A stretch of DNA of 64,000 bases from an uncultured Christensenellaceae bacterium (GCA_944381365.1 CALWKW010000007.1:1-64000), one strand, 5' to 3'; positions 9,318 to 19,257 are shown, numbered from the stretch's first letter. Notes: generated by a model not told the origin, from the sequence alone. A program made the numbers and translations.

Positions 9318-12300
9318 TTAATATATTTTACTTAATCCAGACTCTCCATCAGAAGGAAGTTCATCAGACTCAGGACCTTCTCCACAAACACCTGGAGTCG
9401 TTGGATTTCCAAAAATGGTTTTACTTGTTTTTCCTGGAGGAGCACCATGCCCATTTTTGCCAGCTTTACCACCTAATCCATTGTCAAATGAGAACCTTGG
9501 ATGTATAGACTCTTTTTTAACAATAAACTCATTAATATTTGCACAATAAATTGATTGTCCACCGTTGCCGCCGTTGCCACCAGGGCCACCATTGCCGCCG
9601 TCTCCTGCTTCCACGGCATATTTACCAAATTTACCATCTACTCCGTCACCGCCTTTTTCTCCATCTTTTCCATCTGTACCATAGCCACCATCACCGCCTT
9701 TACAATATAAACTTGCTCCATTTCCTATTTTAATATTATTAACTACATAAACAGCAACTGCTCCATGGCTACCATCAATACCCGAATCCCCGTCTTTACC
9801 ATCTTTTCCTGGTTCTGCTTGCGGCTTATTATTCCAGTAACTTGAATTGGGACCAAAATCTGCATTCTTATCATCTTCACTTTCTTCTTTAATTTCTTCC
9901 TCATCTGGTATATATGAACCATTGCCACCAAAAACATTAACATTCTTGGCGTTAACTGTTAAAGATCCTTCACATTTAATACCTGCCCTACCATTATAGT
10001 AAAGATTCATACTATTTCCGCCATAAATATAAATATTATTCCCTGTCAAAAATAGATTTTTACAAAGTATTGCAGGTGCGCTAGTATTTATTGAAGCCTC
10101 GCCTCCTCTCAAAGTCACTGAATTGTATGAATACAACTCTAAATCATTACATCCTAATGCATTAATAACACTTTTACCATTAGGAGCATTTATTGCTATA
10201 TTGCTAAAATAAATATTAAGTTTTGAACTTCTTGTTTTTACAACAATATTTGTATCATTGCAGTTGCCATTCAAAAAAGTAATTTCTTTTGCTGAAGAAT
10301 GAATTACAAATTCTATTCCTACCATCAAAGAAAATCTTGAGCAATCTATTGCGACTGCAGTGTCTTTTATTTCATAATCCGTCAATGATGTAGGTTTTAG
10401 ATTTGTTCTGGTAGCATTATATTGAAGTGTTACCTCTGCTATATCTTTTACTCCGAATCCTATATTTAGATTCTGATAGTTTAATACATCTATTCTATTA
10501 CCATTGAATATCCAATAGTTAAAAGCATATCCTTTTACATATCCAGGAACCAAATTTTTATCATTAGGTCCTGTATAAGTTCTTATCAAATCTTGCTCTG
10601 GCAAATCAGTTACGCCATTAGCATACTTGATATTTACTTTGATATACTCTGCTATCAATGACATTTTTATCAGAACATTATATTTATTAATATCAGCGGT
10701 GGTATCATTAGTATTTACCCAATATTTTTTCAAATAGTCTCTTCGTATAATATTATCTGAGCCAAATTTATATTGCATTGCCCCATCATCGCTTACTTCA
10801 GAAGCAATCTTAAGATATACATATCTGCCCAAATAATTTTCTTTGTTATAATTATAATATTCGAAATCTTCTATTAAATAATAGTAATCCTCTATATTAT
10901 TATCATATTCTGCCAATTCATAACAAACATCATTTATTTCAACTGAATACTTTACATACTCGCATAATTCCTTAATAGTTACAATAACACAATCATTCAC
11001 TCCATCATTATCTGAATCATGATCTGGAACACTTTGACTATTCGGAGTCAAATCTCCTATAACATAATTATCATAAATTTGAGGAGCCAAATTTTTGCCC
11101 GAGATTACCCAACCCGCACGATACAATTCTGCATTATCTCTGTTCGTAAAAATTGCATCCAAACCGATTCCTGCTGTTATTTGCTCTCCTAAAGCAAGTG
11201 CTTTTGTTGCCATGTATTCTTTTGTAGGGTCATTAAATAACGAGTATGCTATGAGATATTTTTCAGGTAGCCAATTAGGAGTAAAAATATAATAATCATA
11301 TTCGTCATTACCACTTATTCTGTCATATAATATTTCCTCAAAATAATGACCATCATAATTGCTATCTTCTAATTGCATAAAATCATATCTTAAATTAATT
11401 AAGAGATCAACCACATCACCTTCCATATAAACACTATCCGGCTGTTCATCAACCACGCTATCTCCTGTCCACCATTTCGAAGGTTCTCCTTCAATCCAGT
11501 TTACTTGCATTATTATATTTTTCCAAGTAAAATCTGCCTCCAATACAATTGTATCAGCAAGCAATTTTCCATAACTAATTCCTTGATTGTTGGTTACCAA
11601 ACCATTTTCGCCACGCCATCCGTTAAATCTTTTTCTTTCAACTTCAGGAACAGGCAATACATAAGGCTTGCCATAAAAATATTTTGTTTCGTTATCTAAA
11701 TTATATAGCTCGCCTTCTACATAAAGAATTATTTCCACTTCCTGCAGATATTCCGAAATGTTTATTGTTCCCAAACCGGCGTTGTTAACAACTATATAAT
11801 ATTTACCTTGTTTTAATAAAAATCCATGATCAAGATCTATATAATTGAAATATTCATCATATATTTCAAAAGAATTTAATTCATTTATTTTAATATCATA
11901 TCTAAATTCTTCTTCCACTCTGAAAGTATATACTTCATAATCAGACTGACCATTTAATTCATTTTCTCCATATTGAAGAACTTTTTCATTGAAATTAATT
12001 TGAAAAATCCCACTTTTCTCTTTTTTTACTATTCTGTATGTTTGATTTTTATACAACACTGCTTGATTTACATTTCGCAATGTTATCTCTTCTCCCAAAA
12101 CATCATAATTACCATCATTAAAAATATACAATGCAGTAACATGAGGCGTAAATTCTACTATTTTATTGCTAAAACTATCACATTCTAAAATTTCGCCAAA
12201 TTGATAATTCAAATGCATATCAATATTTGAAAAATCTAAATCGATGGGGAAAGTATCTATAGATTTGAAAAAATACATCTTATCTTTTTCCAAATAATAG

Positions 12301-14204
12301 TTGTCTCCTTTTATCGGTTGAAGCTTAAATGAATCCAAATATACTTCAGCATTTTTAATATAATAATATTGGTCGTATTCACACAACTTGCTATAATACA
12401 AACCTGTCACTTGTTTATAAGGATAATTATCCAAAGTCATACCACTTTCTCTGTTTACTGTTACATCCAAAGGCTGTCCGCTTCTGTTTACGCATATAAC
12501 TGCATATTTTTCATTGGGCTTCATAGGATAATTTACATATAGCTTTCCGTCAACTTTTGTTGCAGACGAAAGAATATTAAGATCTTTGTCTGCTATATAT
12601 ATATCCACATTGGCAGCATAATCGCCTGCATCTGCAATAAACAAGTCATTGTTGTAATATCTGGAAGACACCACAGTATAAACTATGTCGTTTATAGTAG
12701 TATTTGCATTCAAATTCAATGATTGATCTTTTAATATTTTGATATTAGCAAAGTCTAATTGCCCGTTGTAAAAATCGTCTTTAACTAATTTACCATATAC
12801 ACTAGAATTTGAAATCACATCATTTTTTAAAGCACCAACCACGCATCCGTTTGAATCTACATACACCCTGTTGTCGCTTTGTTTTATACCGTCTATCACC
12901 AAATCAAATCCTTCCGGCATTATAAACTTATAATATCCCGACTCATCTGGTTTGAAATTGAAAATATTGCTCTTTGTCATGGGGGCAAACACATCACCTT
13001 TCACTATTTGAAACTTTCCCTCATTTTCTAGCATCTTTGTGCTGCCATTGTATTCCGGTACCGCTGATTTATATAAGCTCTCTATTGAATACGCCCCCAA
13101 ATCATAGCTTGCACCACCTATAAAACGACACAAACTGAAAGATATATTGTTATAGATATAATAATCCTTATCATTTTCATTTCGAACTCTAAAAGTTGCT
13201 TTTGCAAAATTGGGACTTTTTTCATTTTGCGTAATATACTCACTTGAACCCGCCCCCATTTCAATCTCTAAATTCTTTATTAATCTATCGTAAGTTTCTA
13301 ACTGACCTTCTCTTTCTAAAGGAAAATCAATCGCCGTATCTAACGTAGCGTCTGTTAGCCAAAACGTATCTTCTACCAAAGAATTGGACATAGAAGAAAC
13401 CTCCATTATAGTACCTGCATAATCAAGCAAATTATCAATCGCTACCTTTACTGCGGGTCCTGCTGCCGGCGCGAAGATTGAGATTAAAGCTGTCGTAGAA
13501 AAAGAAACTATTTCATTTGCTAATTCTTGATTGAAATAACTAAAATTACTTGAATATCTTGATTGAATATAGTATGGTCCGTCATCTTTTTGCACATCAT
13601 AGTCTTTATTTGCAACAAAATTATCCACATCAGCATCTATAATAAAATTATTGAATTTTATATCCGCCAAGCCTAAATGTTGCCCATTATTAGTCTCAAT
13701 TAAACCTAATGCGGTAACATAAAAATTATTTTCATAAACTACTTCTAAGTTAATATCATAACCGTCCCCGTCTGTATGTGGCAAGTAGACTTCGCGAAAA
13801 AGCAATACATAATTTGTACCTACTTGACAAACAATGATAAATCCATAATTTCTTCCGTTGTATACTATTATCTCACCGCTATTGAACTTATCAACGGGAA
13901 CATATTGTGCGATATTGTTTTTGTCGATATTATCAGGTAATTCCTGATTTGTATAGCTTGAATAGTTATCAGTTGCCGAGAATGTAGACATAACGGCCTG
14001 ATGATTGTTTTCAACCGCTTCCGAAGAAATATCTTCGCCTTCGACAGGCTGATTTTCCAATGCTAAATTCGCAAGTTTAAAATTTTTGTTACTTTGCTTT
14101 TCGTTTTCAATTCCGCATATACACAAAAGACTGATTAATGAGATCAGCATAATCAATGCAATAGCGATACTTAAAACTTTTTTGTTAGTTTTTTTGTTTT
14201 CCAT
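9318..14204 (-). CDS. very large secreted/surface protein with Gly-rich C-terminus
   Basis: This 1628-aa protein opens with a Lys-rich start and a hydrophobic segment (about residues 9-32), so it is exported or membrane-anchored. The middle is Asn/Tyr/Asp-rich, as in many beta-rich adhesins. It includes a Listeria/Bacteroides-type (Flg_new) repeat-like stretch around residue 900 (RKRFNGWRGENG). Residues about 1330-1450 read like a solenoid or beta-helix. The C-terminus (about 1470-1628) is a Gly/Asp/Lys collagen-like region full of GKDG, GGNGG and GGDG units. No LPXTG sorting signal is seen. A strong ribosome site (AAGGAGAGG) precedes the start. It sits between a small exported protein and the three ABC transporters, which suggests a joint surface system. 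It was not recognised as a named family; adhesin or matrix protein is an inference. Confidence 0.8.
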   Translation of the reverse strand: MENKKTNKKVLSIAIALIMLISLISLLCICGIENEKQSNKNFKLANLALENQPVEGEDISSEAVENNHQAVMSTFSATDNYSSYTNQELPDNIDKNNIAQYVPVDKFNSGEIIVYNGRNYGFIIVCQVGTNYVLLFREVYLPHTDGDGYDINLEVVYENNFYVTALGLIETNNGQHLGLADIKFNNFIIDADVDNFVANKDYDVQKDDGPYYIQSRYSSNFSYFNQELANEIVSFSTTALISIFAPAAGPAVKVAIDNLLDYAGTIMEVSSMSNSLVEDTFWLTDATLDTAIDFPLEREGQLETYDRLIKNLEIEMGAGSSEYITQNEKSPNFAKATFRVRNENDKDYYIYNNISFSLCRFIGGASYDLGAYSIESLYKSAVPEYNGSTKMLENEGKFQIVKGDVFAPMTKSNIFNFKPDESGYYKFIMPEGFDLVIDGIKQSDNRVYVDSNGCVVGALKNDVISNSSVYGKLVKDDFYNGQLDFANIKILKDQSLNLNANTTINDIVYTVVSSRYYNNDLFIADAGDYAANVDIYIADKDLNILSSATKVDGKLYVNYPMKPNEKYAVICVNRSGQPLDVTVNRESGMTLDNYPYKQVTGLYYSKLCEYDQYYYIKNAEVYLDSFKLQPIKGDNYYLEKDKMYFFKSIDTFPIDLDFSNIDMHLNYQFGEILECDSFSNKIVEFTPHVTALYIFNDGNYDVLGEEITLRNVNQAVLYKNQTYRIVKKEKSGIFQINFNEKVLQYGENELNGQSDYEVYTFRVEEEFRYDIKINELNSFEIYDEYFNYIDLDHGFLLKQGKYYIVVNNAGLGTINISEYLQEVEIILYVEGELYNLDNETKYFYGKPYVLPVPEVERKRFNGWRGENGLVTNNQGISYGKLLADTIVLEADFTWKNIIMQVNWIEGEPSKWWTGDSVVDEQPDSVYMEGDVVDLLINLRYDFMQLEDSNYDGHYFEEILYDRISGNDEYDYYIFTPNWLPEKYLIAYSLFNDPTKEYMATKALALGEQITAGIGLDAIFTNRDNAELYRAGWVISGKNLAPQIYDNYVIGDLTPNSQSVPDHDSDNDGVNDCVIVTIKELCEYVKYSVEINDVCYELAEYDNNIEDYYYLIEDFEYYNYNKENYLGRYVYLKIASEVSDDGAMQYKFGSDNIIRRDYLKKYWVNTNDTTADINKYNVLIKMSLIAEYIKVNIKYANGVTDLPEQDLIRTYTGPNDKNLVPGYVKGYAFNYWIFNGNRIDVLNYQNLNIGFGVKDIAEVTLQYNATRTNLKPTSLTDYEIKDTAVAIDCSRFSLMVGIEFVIHSSAKEITFLNGNCNDTNIVVKTRSSKLNIYFSNIAINAPNGKSVINALGCNDLELYSYNSVTLRGGEASINTSAPAILCKNLFLTGNNIYIYGGNSMNLYYNGRAGIKCEGSLTVNAKNVNVFGGNGSYIPDEEEIKEESEDDKNADFGPNSSYWNNKPQAEPGKDGKDGDSGIDGSHGAVAVYVVNNIKIGNGASLYCKGGDGGYGTDGKDGEKGGDGVDGKFGKYAVEAGDGGNGGPGGNGGNGGQSIYCANINEFIVKKESIHPRFSFDNGLGGKAGKNGHGAPPGKTSKTIFGNPTTPGVCGEGPESDELPSDGESGLSKIY

Positions 14205-14226
14205 AACCTCTCCTTAATTTTAACAT

Positions 14227-14243
14227 ACCTTATAATTTAAGGT
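14227..14243. promoter_or_regulatory. 17-bp palindrome upstream of the surface-protein gene
   Basis: ACCTTA-TAATT-TAAGGT is a perfect 6-bp-arm palindrome about 25 nt upstream of the ATG of the 1628-aa protein. It is a candidate operator or leader hairpin; the XRE regulator encoded just upstream is an obvious candidate to bind it. No clear -35/-10 pair was found nearby. Confidence 0.35.
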
Positions 14244-14418
14244 TTCTTTAAGATTATAGAGTATAACTTATCGTTTGTCTGCTAATTTTATTTTACATTT
14301 TGTTAAATCTGTTTTACACATGCCATAAATATTACATTTAATATATTAAATCCCGATTAAAATAAAAAATATACACCTTATCAGATGCATATTTTGAATT
14401 AAAATTGATCACGCTTAA

Positions 14419-14901
14419 TTAAGATATTTTGTTTCCGTTTTTATCCAATAGTACCACACTTGTAGTTTTCCGTACCCAATCTTTTGAATCTTGTTTATAC
14501 TCCATTACCGCGCACCAGTATTTTTGCTCGCCACCTACTGGACATGAGGTCGTGATAGTTTTATATATATCCAAGTCGGTAGTAGTATTGCGACTTTCCA
14601 ATGTCATATCTTCCGTGGAAGACACAAGTTTATCTGAAGAATATATTTCTACTATTACTTGTATTGTCGAATATCCTAATGTGAATTCATTTTTAACAGT
14701 GGCTGACACTATACCGTTTTTGCTGTTAAATTCCAAAGATAATTTAGTATAGACACCTCGTGTGGTAATATCATCATTATTATCTGTTGAGACAGTTTCT
14801 GCTTTTACGGTATTTCCACATCTAAACAATGTAATTAGTGCAAAAAATAAAATCAATATACTAATTACATTAATTTTTATTATCTTTTTTGTTTTTTCCA
14901 T
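14419..14901 (-). CDS. small secreted protein of unknown function
   Basis: This 160-aa protein has an N-terminal signal peptide (Lys-rich start, hydrophobic residues about 9-26, likely cleavage after VKA near 34). The mature part is predicted beta-rich and polar with two Cys (in TTSCPVGGEQKYWC), which could form a disulfide. No family was recognised. A good ribosome site (AAAGGAGAT) precedes the ATG, and the gene starts 32 bp inside the end of the XRE regulator gene, so the two are translationally coupled. The 213-bp gap to the next gene suggests the surface-protein gene has its own promoter. It may be a secreted effector or partner of the cluster. Confidence 0.75.
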   Translation of the reverse strand: MEKTKKIIKINVISILILFFALITLFRCGNTVKAETVSTDNNDDITTRGVYTKLSLEFNSKNGIVSATVKNEFTLGYSTIQVIVEIYSSDKLVSSTEDMTLESRNTTTDLDIYKTITTSCPVGGEQKYWCAVMEYKQDSKDWVRKTTSVVLLDKNGNKIS

Positions 14902-15451
14902 TTTGCTTATCTCCTTTTACGATTTTACTTATATATATAATTAAAAAAACTAGAACGAGTATTATCAATCCTGATAAAGCATAAAAAATTAACTCAGGAG
15001 TCATATTCCACTGACTAGAATATAGTTTATCCAAATTACCATCGTCTGGTTTATCAATAGTAAAAATTCCAACAATTGTTAGAGTTAATATAATAGCTAA
15101 ACCTATAACTATTGCTATAAGCAACCATAATTTTAATTTATTCTTTTTATTATGTCTTTGAGAATTATCTAAATTATCTTTTGTAGATATATTTTCTTCT
15201 GCAAAATCAGAGGCACATTCCACACAATTTTCTTTTTGAGGGTTATTAAAAAGCAATTCATTAGGATCTATATTAAATTTCTCACAAATTATTAATATCT
15301 TTTTTGAATCAGGAAAGGCTTTTCCGTTTTCCCAGAAATAAACTGTTTGACGGCTAACATCAATTTGAAAAGCAAATTCTTCTTGAGACATCCCCTCTTT
15401 TTTTCTTATCTCTTTAATTTTTTTACCTAAAATATTTTCGTGATTACTCAT
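14870..15451 (-). CDS. membrane-anchored XRE-family transcriptional regulator
   Basis: This 193-aa protein has an N-terminal Cro/C1-type HTH (about residues 9-65; GMSQEEFAFQIDVSRQTVYFWE is the typical core) followed by a polar linker and two TM helices (about 107-131 and 152-176) with a Lys/Asn-rich tail. DNA-binding regulators tethered to the membrane usually sense envelope state. The promoter upstream carries repeated GTTAA elements that could be autoregulatory. It is first in a minus-strand cluster with a secreted protein, the giant surface protein and three ABC transporters, and probably controls them. Confidence 0.85.
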   Translation of the reverse strand: MSNHENILGKKIKEIRKKEGMSQEEFAFQIDVSRQTVYFWENGKAFPDSKKILIICEKFNIDPNELLFNNPQKENCVECASDFAEENISTKDNLDNSQRHNKKNKLKLWLLIAIVIGLAIILTLTIVGIFTIDKPDDGNLDKLYSSQWNMTPELIFYALSGLIILVLVFLIIYISKIVKGDKQNGKNKKDNKN

Positions 15452-15473
15452 AATTATTTTTCCAACAGTTTTA

Positions 15474-15502
15474 ATGTTAATTTATTTTTGTTAATATGTC
15501 AA
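15474..15502 (-). promoter_or_regulatory. promoter of the XRE regulator
   Basis: TTGACA (15497-15502) and TAACAT (15474-15479) on the minus strand are 17 nt apart, about 20 nt upstream of the ATG. GTTAA motifs on both sides of the spacer may be operator half-sites. Confidence 0.5.
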
Positions 15503-15690
15503 CACTATTTTATAATTTTTATCTCGAATTTATTTCTTTCATTATTTGATCTTAATAAAATTAAGCATAGCTTAATTGAATTGTGTTAAAATCATAATAA
15601 TACAAATTAAAAAATTTAAAATTAACGTTTTTAATGCCTAAATATTATTCCTATTTAAAAAAATAAAGACTGTCCATAAAAATATGTCGC

Positions 15691-15894
15691 AGTACCGACA
15701 AATGGTTATATCTACGATATACACCATTTCGTTTGGTCGGTATAAAGCGAACCCGACATTTTGCCTTATACTTTTGATACTTCAAAAGTATTGGTATTTT
15801 GTCGTGGTGAGCGACAGGAGCATACTTGCCGTATGTGACTGAGAAGGAGTGTCGCAAACAAAGGCAAAATATGTACCTCTATATGCGTTCGCCT
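15691..15894 (+). repeat. dispersed repeat, copy A
   Basis: It begins AGTACCGACAAATGGT and folds back on ACCATTTCGTTTGGTCGGT. The same text occurs at 31443-31702 (copy B). Relative to B this copy lacks an internal segment of about 48 bp (B 31566-31613). It is non-coding in all frames and lies immediately upstream of the lysA promoter. Confidence 0.8.
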
Positions 15895-15897
15895 TAA

Positions 15898-15927
15898 TTG
15901 ACAAGGGAAACAAAGATATATTATAAT
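15898..15927 (+). promoter_or_regulatory. lysA promoter
   Basis: TTGACA (15898-15903), 18-nt spacer, TATAAT (15922-15927). It starts 4 nt after the end of repeat copy A. A GGAGA ribosome site follows before the ATG at 15958. Confidence 0.7.
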
Positions 15928-15957
15928 AATTATGTAAAAATTTTTGGAGATTTTTCT

Positions 15958-17223
15958 ATGGATAAAAAACCTTTTATTACTTTAGATCAGGTAAAAGAAA
16001 TTGTAAAAAAATACCCTACTCCTTTTCATATCTATGATGAAAAAGGAATAAGAGAAAACGCAAGACTTCTCAAAAAAGCTTTTTCGTGGAACAAGGGCTT
16101 TAAAGAATTTTTTGCTGTAAAAGCTACTCCCAATCCTTATATTTTGCAGATTCTTCGTGAAGAAGGTGCGGGCGTGGACTGCTCATCGCTTACCGAACTT
16201 ATGATGTCAGACAAAGTAGGATTCAAAGGCAAAGAAATTATGTTTTCTTCAAATGTCACACCCAAAGAAGACTTTGCTCTCGCTCAAAAACTCGGTGCTA
16301 TCATCAACTTCGATGACCTCACTCATATAGATTATTATAAGGAAATCGCTCCTTTTCTCGATACGATGTGTTGCCGTTATAATCCCGGCGGAGATTTTAC
16401 TCTCAACAATGAGATTATGGATACTCCCAAGGACGCAAAGTACGGCATGACCAAAGAGCAAATCAAAATCGCTTATAAAAAACTCAAAGATTATGGCGTA
16501 AAGCACTTTGGTATTCACGCATTTTTGGCAAGCAATACCGTGGGAAGCGGATATTATCCCAAGCTTGCGGAAATACTTTTTAAACTTGCTGTGGAAATCA
16601 AGGAAGAACTCGGCATTCACTTTGCTTTCATCAATCTTTCAGGCGGTGTAGGCGTTCAGTACCGCCCCGATAAGGAAGGCAACAATATCCTTGAAATCGG
16701 CGAAGGCGTGCGTCAGGCTTATGAAAAAATTCTCGTACCCGCAGGCATGGACGATGTAGCAATCTATACCGAACTCGGAAGATTCATGCTTGCTCCCTAC
16801 GGTGCACTCATAGCAAAAGTAATTCACAAAAAACATATCTGGAAAGAGTATGTAGGTCTCGATGCCTGTGCGGCAAACCTCATGCGTCCCGCTATGTACG
16901 GAGCATATCATCATATCACGGTGCTCGGCAAGGAAAACGAGCCTTTGACATACAAATGCGATGTCACGGGCGGATTGTGCGAAAACAACGATAAGTTTGC
17001 AGTAGACAGAATGTTGCCCGAGGTAGAAATAGGCGATTATGTCAATATCCACGATGCAGGTGCTCACGGTTTTGCAATGGGATACAACTACAACGGCAAG
17101 CTCCGTTCGGCAGAACTTTTGCTCAAAGAGGACGGTAGCGTACAGCAAATTCGCCGTGCAGAAACTCCCGAAGACTATTTTGCTACACTCGACTTTACTC
17201 CTTTTGAAAAAAACAAAAAATAA
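15958..17223 (+). CDS. lysA: diaminopimelate decarboxylase
   Basis: This 421-aa fold-type III PLP enzyme makes L-lysine from meso-diaminopimelate in the cytoplasm, the last step of lysine synthesis. The PLP lysine is K55 in FFAVKATPNP, the Gly-rich phosphate-binding stretch is NLSGGVGVQY, and the C-terminal active-site block GGLCENNDKFA plus HDAGAHGFAMGYNYNG match the family. The start at 15958 is chosen because GGAGA lies 7 nt upstream and homologues begin near here; an in-frame extension to 15898 would run through the promoter. It appears to be a single-gene unit followed by an unrelated membrane-protein gene 83 bp on. It could be a related decarboxylase acting on other amino acids, but the motif set favours LysA. 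Confidence 0.88.
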   Translation: MDKKPFITLDQVKEIVKKYPTPFHIYDEKGIRENARLLKKAFSWNKGFKEFFAVKATPNPYILQILREEGAGVDCSSLTELMMSDKVGFKGKEIMFSSNVTPKEDFALAQKLGAIINFDDLTHIDYYKEIAPFLDTMCCRYNPGGDFTLNNEIMDTPKDAKYGMTKEQIKIAYKKLKDYGVKHFGIHAFLASNTVGSGYYPKLAEILFKLAVEIKEELGIHFAFINLSGGVGVQYRPDKEGNNILEIGEGVRQAYEKILVPAGMDDVAIYTELGRFMLAPYGALIAKVIHKKHIWKEYVGLDACAANLMRPAMYGAYHHITVLGKENEPLTYKCDVTGGLCENNDKFAVDRMLPEVEIGDYVNIHDAGAHGFAMGYNYNGKLRSAELLLKEDGSVQQIRRAETPEDYFATLDFTPFEKNKK

Positions 17224-17306
17224 TCTGTCAAAAATTTTGTCGTAATTATACGATATAATATAAAAAGTGGGATTAAGTTAGGAGAAAAACAAAATAAGGG
17301 GTTTTT

Positions 17307-17933
17307 ATGAAGCTATTTAAGGAGAAGAAACAACAATCCACCTCACCTCAGCCCGATAATCAGGTAGCTGTCAACAATGAAAATGTATCTGTCAATCCTG
17401 ATGCGGCTGCAACCAATCAAAACCAAGAAGCTGCTCCCAAGAAGAAAAAGATGAGCAAACTCAAGATATTGTCTATCATCTGGACGATATTCATGTTTGG
17501 CTTCTACATATTCAAGGATGTAATGCGTATCCGTGAATATGGCTGGGACGCAGTAAATATCATTACGACAGCTTTTCTTGCCGTGCAAATAATTCTCTTT
17601 GTCGTGTTTACGGCGATAGGAGCCAAGGACAAAACCACAGGCAAAAAGCAAAAAACTACCCTCAAATGGGTAAAGAAAATCAAAAAGCTGTCCATCAAAC
17701 TCACTACTCTTATCACTTCGATATTGATTGTTATGGGTGCTGATTTTGCTTCGCTCTCAATACTCGATATCATATCCATTGCGGTAGCAGGCATATCATT
17801 GTTGCTCTTTGTGATATCCCTTATCAAATTGCTTGTAATGGAAATCGTAAAGTGGAAAGTTCACAAGAAAAAAGAACAACTCAAAGAAAAGAGAATGCAG
17901 GCAAAAGCAAAGAAAAACTCAAACAAACAATAA
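17307..17933 (+). CDS. multi-pass membrane protein of unknown function
   Basis: This 208-aa protein has a polar Gln/Asn/Pro-rich N-terminus (1-47), then four predicted TM helices (about 52-68, 84-104, 131-149 and 152-178) and a strongly basic tail (about 180-208, many Lys/Arg/Gln). A GGGG ribosome site precedes the ATG. It is followed directly by a good terminator, so it forms a one-gene unit. No family recognised. Confidence 0.75.
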   Translation: MKLFKEKKQQSTSPQPDNQVAVNNENVSVNPDAAATNQNQEAAPKKKKMSKLKILSIIWTIFMFGFYIFKDVMRIREYGWDAVNIITTAFLAVQIILFVVFTAIGAKDKTTGKKQKTTLKWVKKIKKLSIKLTTLITSILIVMGADFASLSILDIISIAVAGISLLLFVISLIKLLVMEIVKWKVHKKKEQLKEKRMQAKAKKNSNKQ

Positions 17934-17937
17934 TCTA

Positions 17938-17968
17938 AAAGGCCGCCAAAAGCGGTCTTTTGTTTTTT
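17938..17968 (+). terminator. Rho-independent terminator
   Basis: A 9-bp stem (AAAGGCCGC with GCGGTCTTT, one GU pair) and a 5-nt loop are followed by TTGTTTTTT, just after the stop of the four-TM protein gene. Confidence 0.85.
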
Positions 17969-18278
17969 AAAATCTGATAAAAACCAAGCTTTGATAAAAA
18001 CTATTTTTAATGATTTTATATTAATTTATAAAAAAGACTTTGCATGACAAATATATATTATAGGTTTTTGTCATTGTAAAGTTTTGGTATTGACAAAGTA
18101 ATATTCTCATTAGATAAAAGAATATATTTGTTTTAGTATTGTATTTGGTGATTTTTTGTGATAGAATTAGATAAATTTATACAATAATATTATAAATATT
18201 CTATTGATATAAATTGTTTATATAATAGGTATAATCAGATTATGCCATACAAAAAAATCTATTGACGGATAAATAATT

Positions 18279-19100
18279 ATGAAAAAGAAAGTTTTGATTT
18301 TGAGTGTAATTACGCTTGTTATAGTATGTCTTGTGTCCTTTGCGGGTTGCAGCTTTTTAGGTACTTTCTATACCGACCGCACCCCTTATTATATCGATTC
18401 GGCACAAATCGAGGACGCAAAAGCCGGCAATATTGTCGCAAACAACAATCTCTTTTCTGCAGTAAGAGTCATTACTAGTTATCGCAACGGAAAAGCAAGT
18501 GCCGGTACGGGCTTTATCGTGACTGAAGACGGCTATGTGGTGACAAACCGCCACTGCGTGGTAATGTTTTCTTCGACAGGCTCTGACAAGCCTTATAATC
18601 CCCTCGAAGAACCCCTCGATGCGACATACCAGCTCGTATTTGTAGACGATACGGTAGTCGATGCCTACCTTGTCGCTTACAGCAAAGATGCTGACCTTGC
18701 GGTACTTAAAATAAGAAAATATCTCGAGATTACGGGCGAGACAAAATTCGATCCCGTGACTTTGGCAAAGAGTGACGAACTCTATTACGGCGACAAACTC
18801 TTTACTATCGGCAATCCCGAAGATATGGGACTTGTCCTTACAGAGGTTATGGTTTCTTCCCCCGGTATCAAGCTCTCGAGCGAGGATTCTTTTAAGTCAA
18901 TCATACTTGACGGAACAATAAATCACGGCAACAGCGGCGGTGCATTGTTTGATTGCTACGGCAATGTGGTAGGCGTGGTTTATGCCCGTGTAGAAGGCTC
19001 AAACGAAGATGCTTACGGTATCGGTTGCGGCATTCCTTTGTCAGAACTCAAATCTTTCCTTGACGAAGTAAAAGTAAGCTATACAGTAGCAAGCGAATAA
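18279..19100 (+). CDS. trypsin-like serine protease lipoprotein (HtrA/DegP family, no PDZ)
   Basis: This 273-aa protein starts with a signal peptide ending in a lipobox-like FAGC (C24), so it is probably lipid-anchored outside the membrane. The chymotrypsin-fold catalytic triad is visible: H92 in VTNRHCVV, D139 in SKDADLAVLK and S219 in HGNSGGALFD. HtrA enzymes degrade misfolded envelope proteins; this one ends soon after the protease domain and lacks the usual C-terminal PDZ domain. A terminator follows. The 345-bp upstream gap contains AT-rich promoter-like text (TATAAT near 18230) and no gene. Confidence 0.85.
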   Translation: MKKKVLILSVITLVIVCLVSFAGCSFLGTFYTDRTPYYIDSAQIEDAKAGNIVANNNLFSAVRVITSYRNGKASAGTGFIVTEDGYVVTNRHCVVMFSSTGSDKPYNPLEEPLDATYQLVFVDDTVVDAYLVAYSKDADLAVLKIRKYLEITGETKFDPVTLAKSDELYYGDKLFTIGNPEDMGLVLTEVMVSSPGIKLSSEDSFKSIILDGTINHGNSGGALFDCYGNVVGVVYARVEGSNEDAYGIGCGIPLSELKSFLDEVKVSYTVASE

Positions 19101-19128
19101 AATTGTTGACAAAAATTATGCGATAAAG

Positions 19129-19176
19129 ACCGTTTGTTTTCGATATAAAAAACTATTGAGAAAACAAGCGGTTTTT
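19129..19176 (+). terminator. terminator after the protease gene
   Basis: ACCGTTTGTTTTC (19129-19141) pairs with GAAAACAAGCGGT (19160-19172), with one GU pair, followed by TTTT. Confidence 0.7.
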
Positions 19177-19257
19177 ATGTTGCAAATTCTATCAATTAAT
19201 ATTAAAATATAATTACTATATACAAAAGTTTTGACAAACTTATACAAAAGAAAAACT

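Noticed and set aside
9539..9733. His/Leu-rich 64-aa frame opposite the Gly-rich repeat
   Set aside because: Simple complement of the collagen-like coding repeat, no start signals.
14205..14418. Promoter for the surface-protein gene
   Set aside because: TATAAT-like text exists, but no acceptable -35 at proper spacing; only the palindrome is reported.
15651..15857. 68-aa frame within repeat copy A
   Set aside because: Non-coding repeat; the equivalent frame is broken in copies B, C and D.
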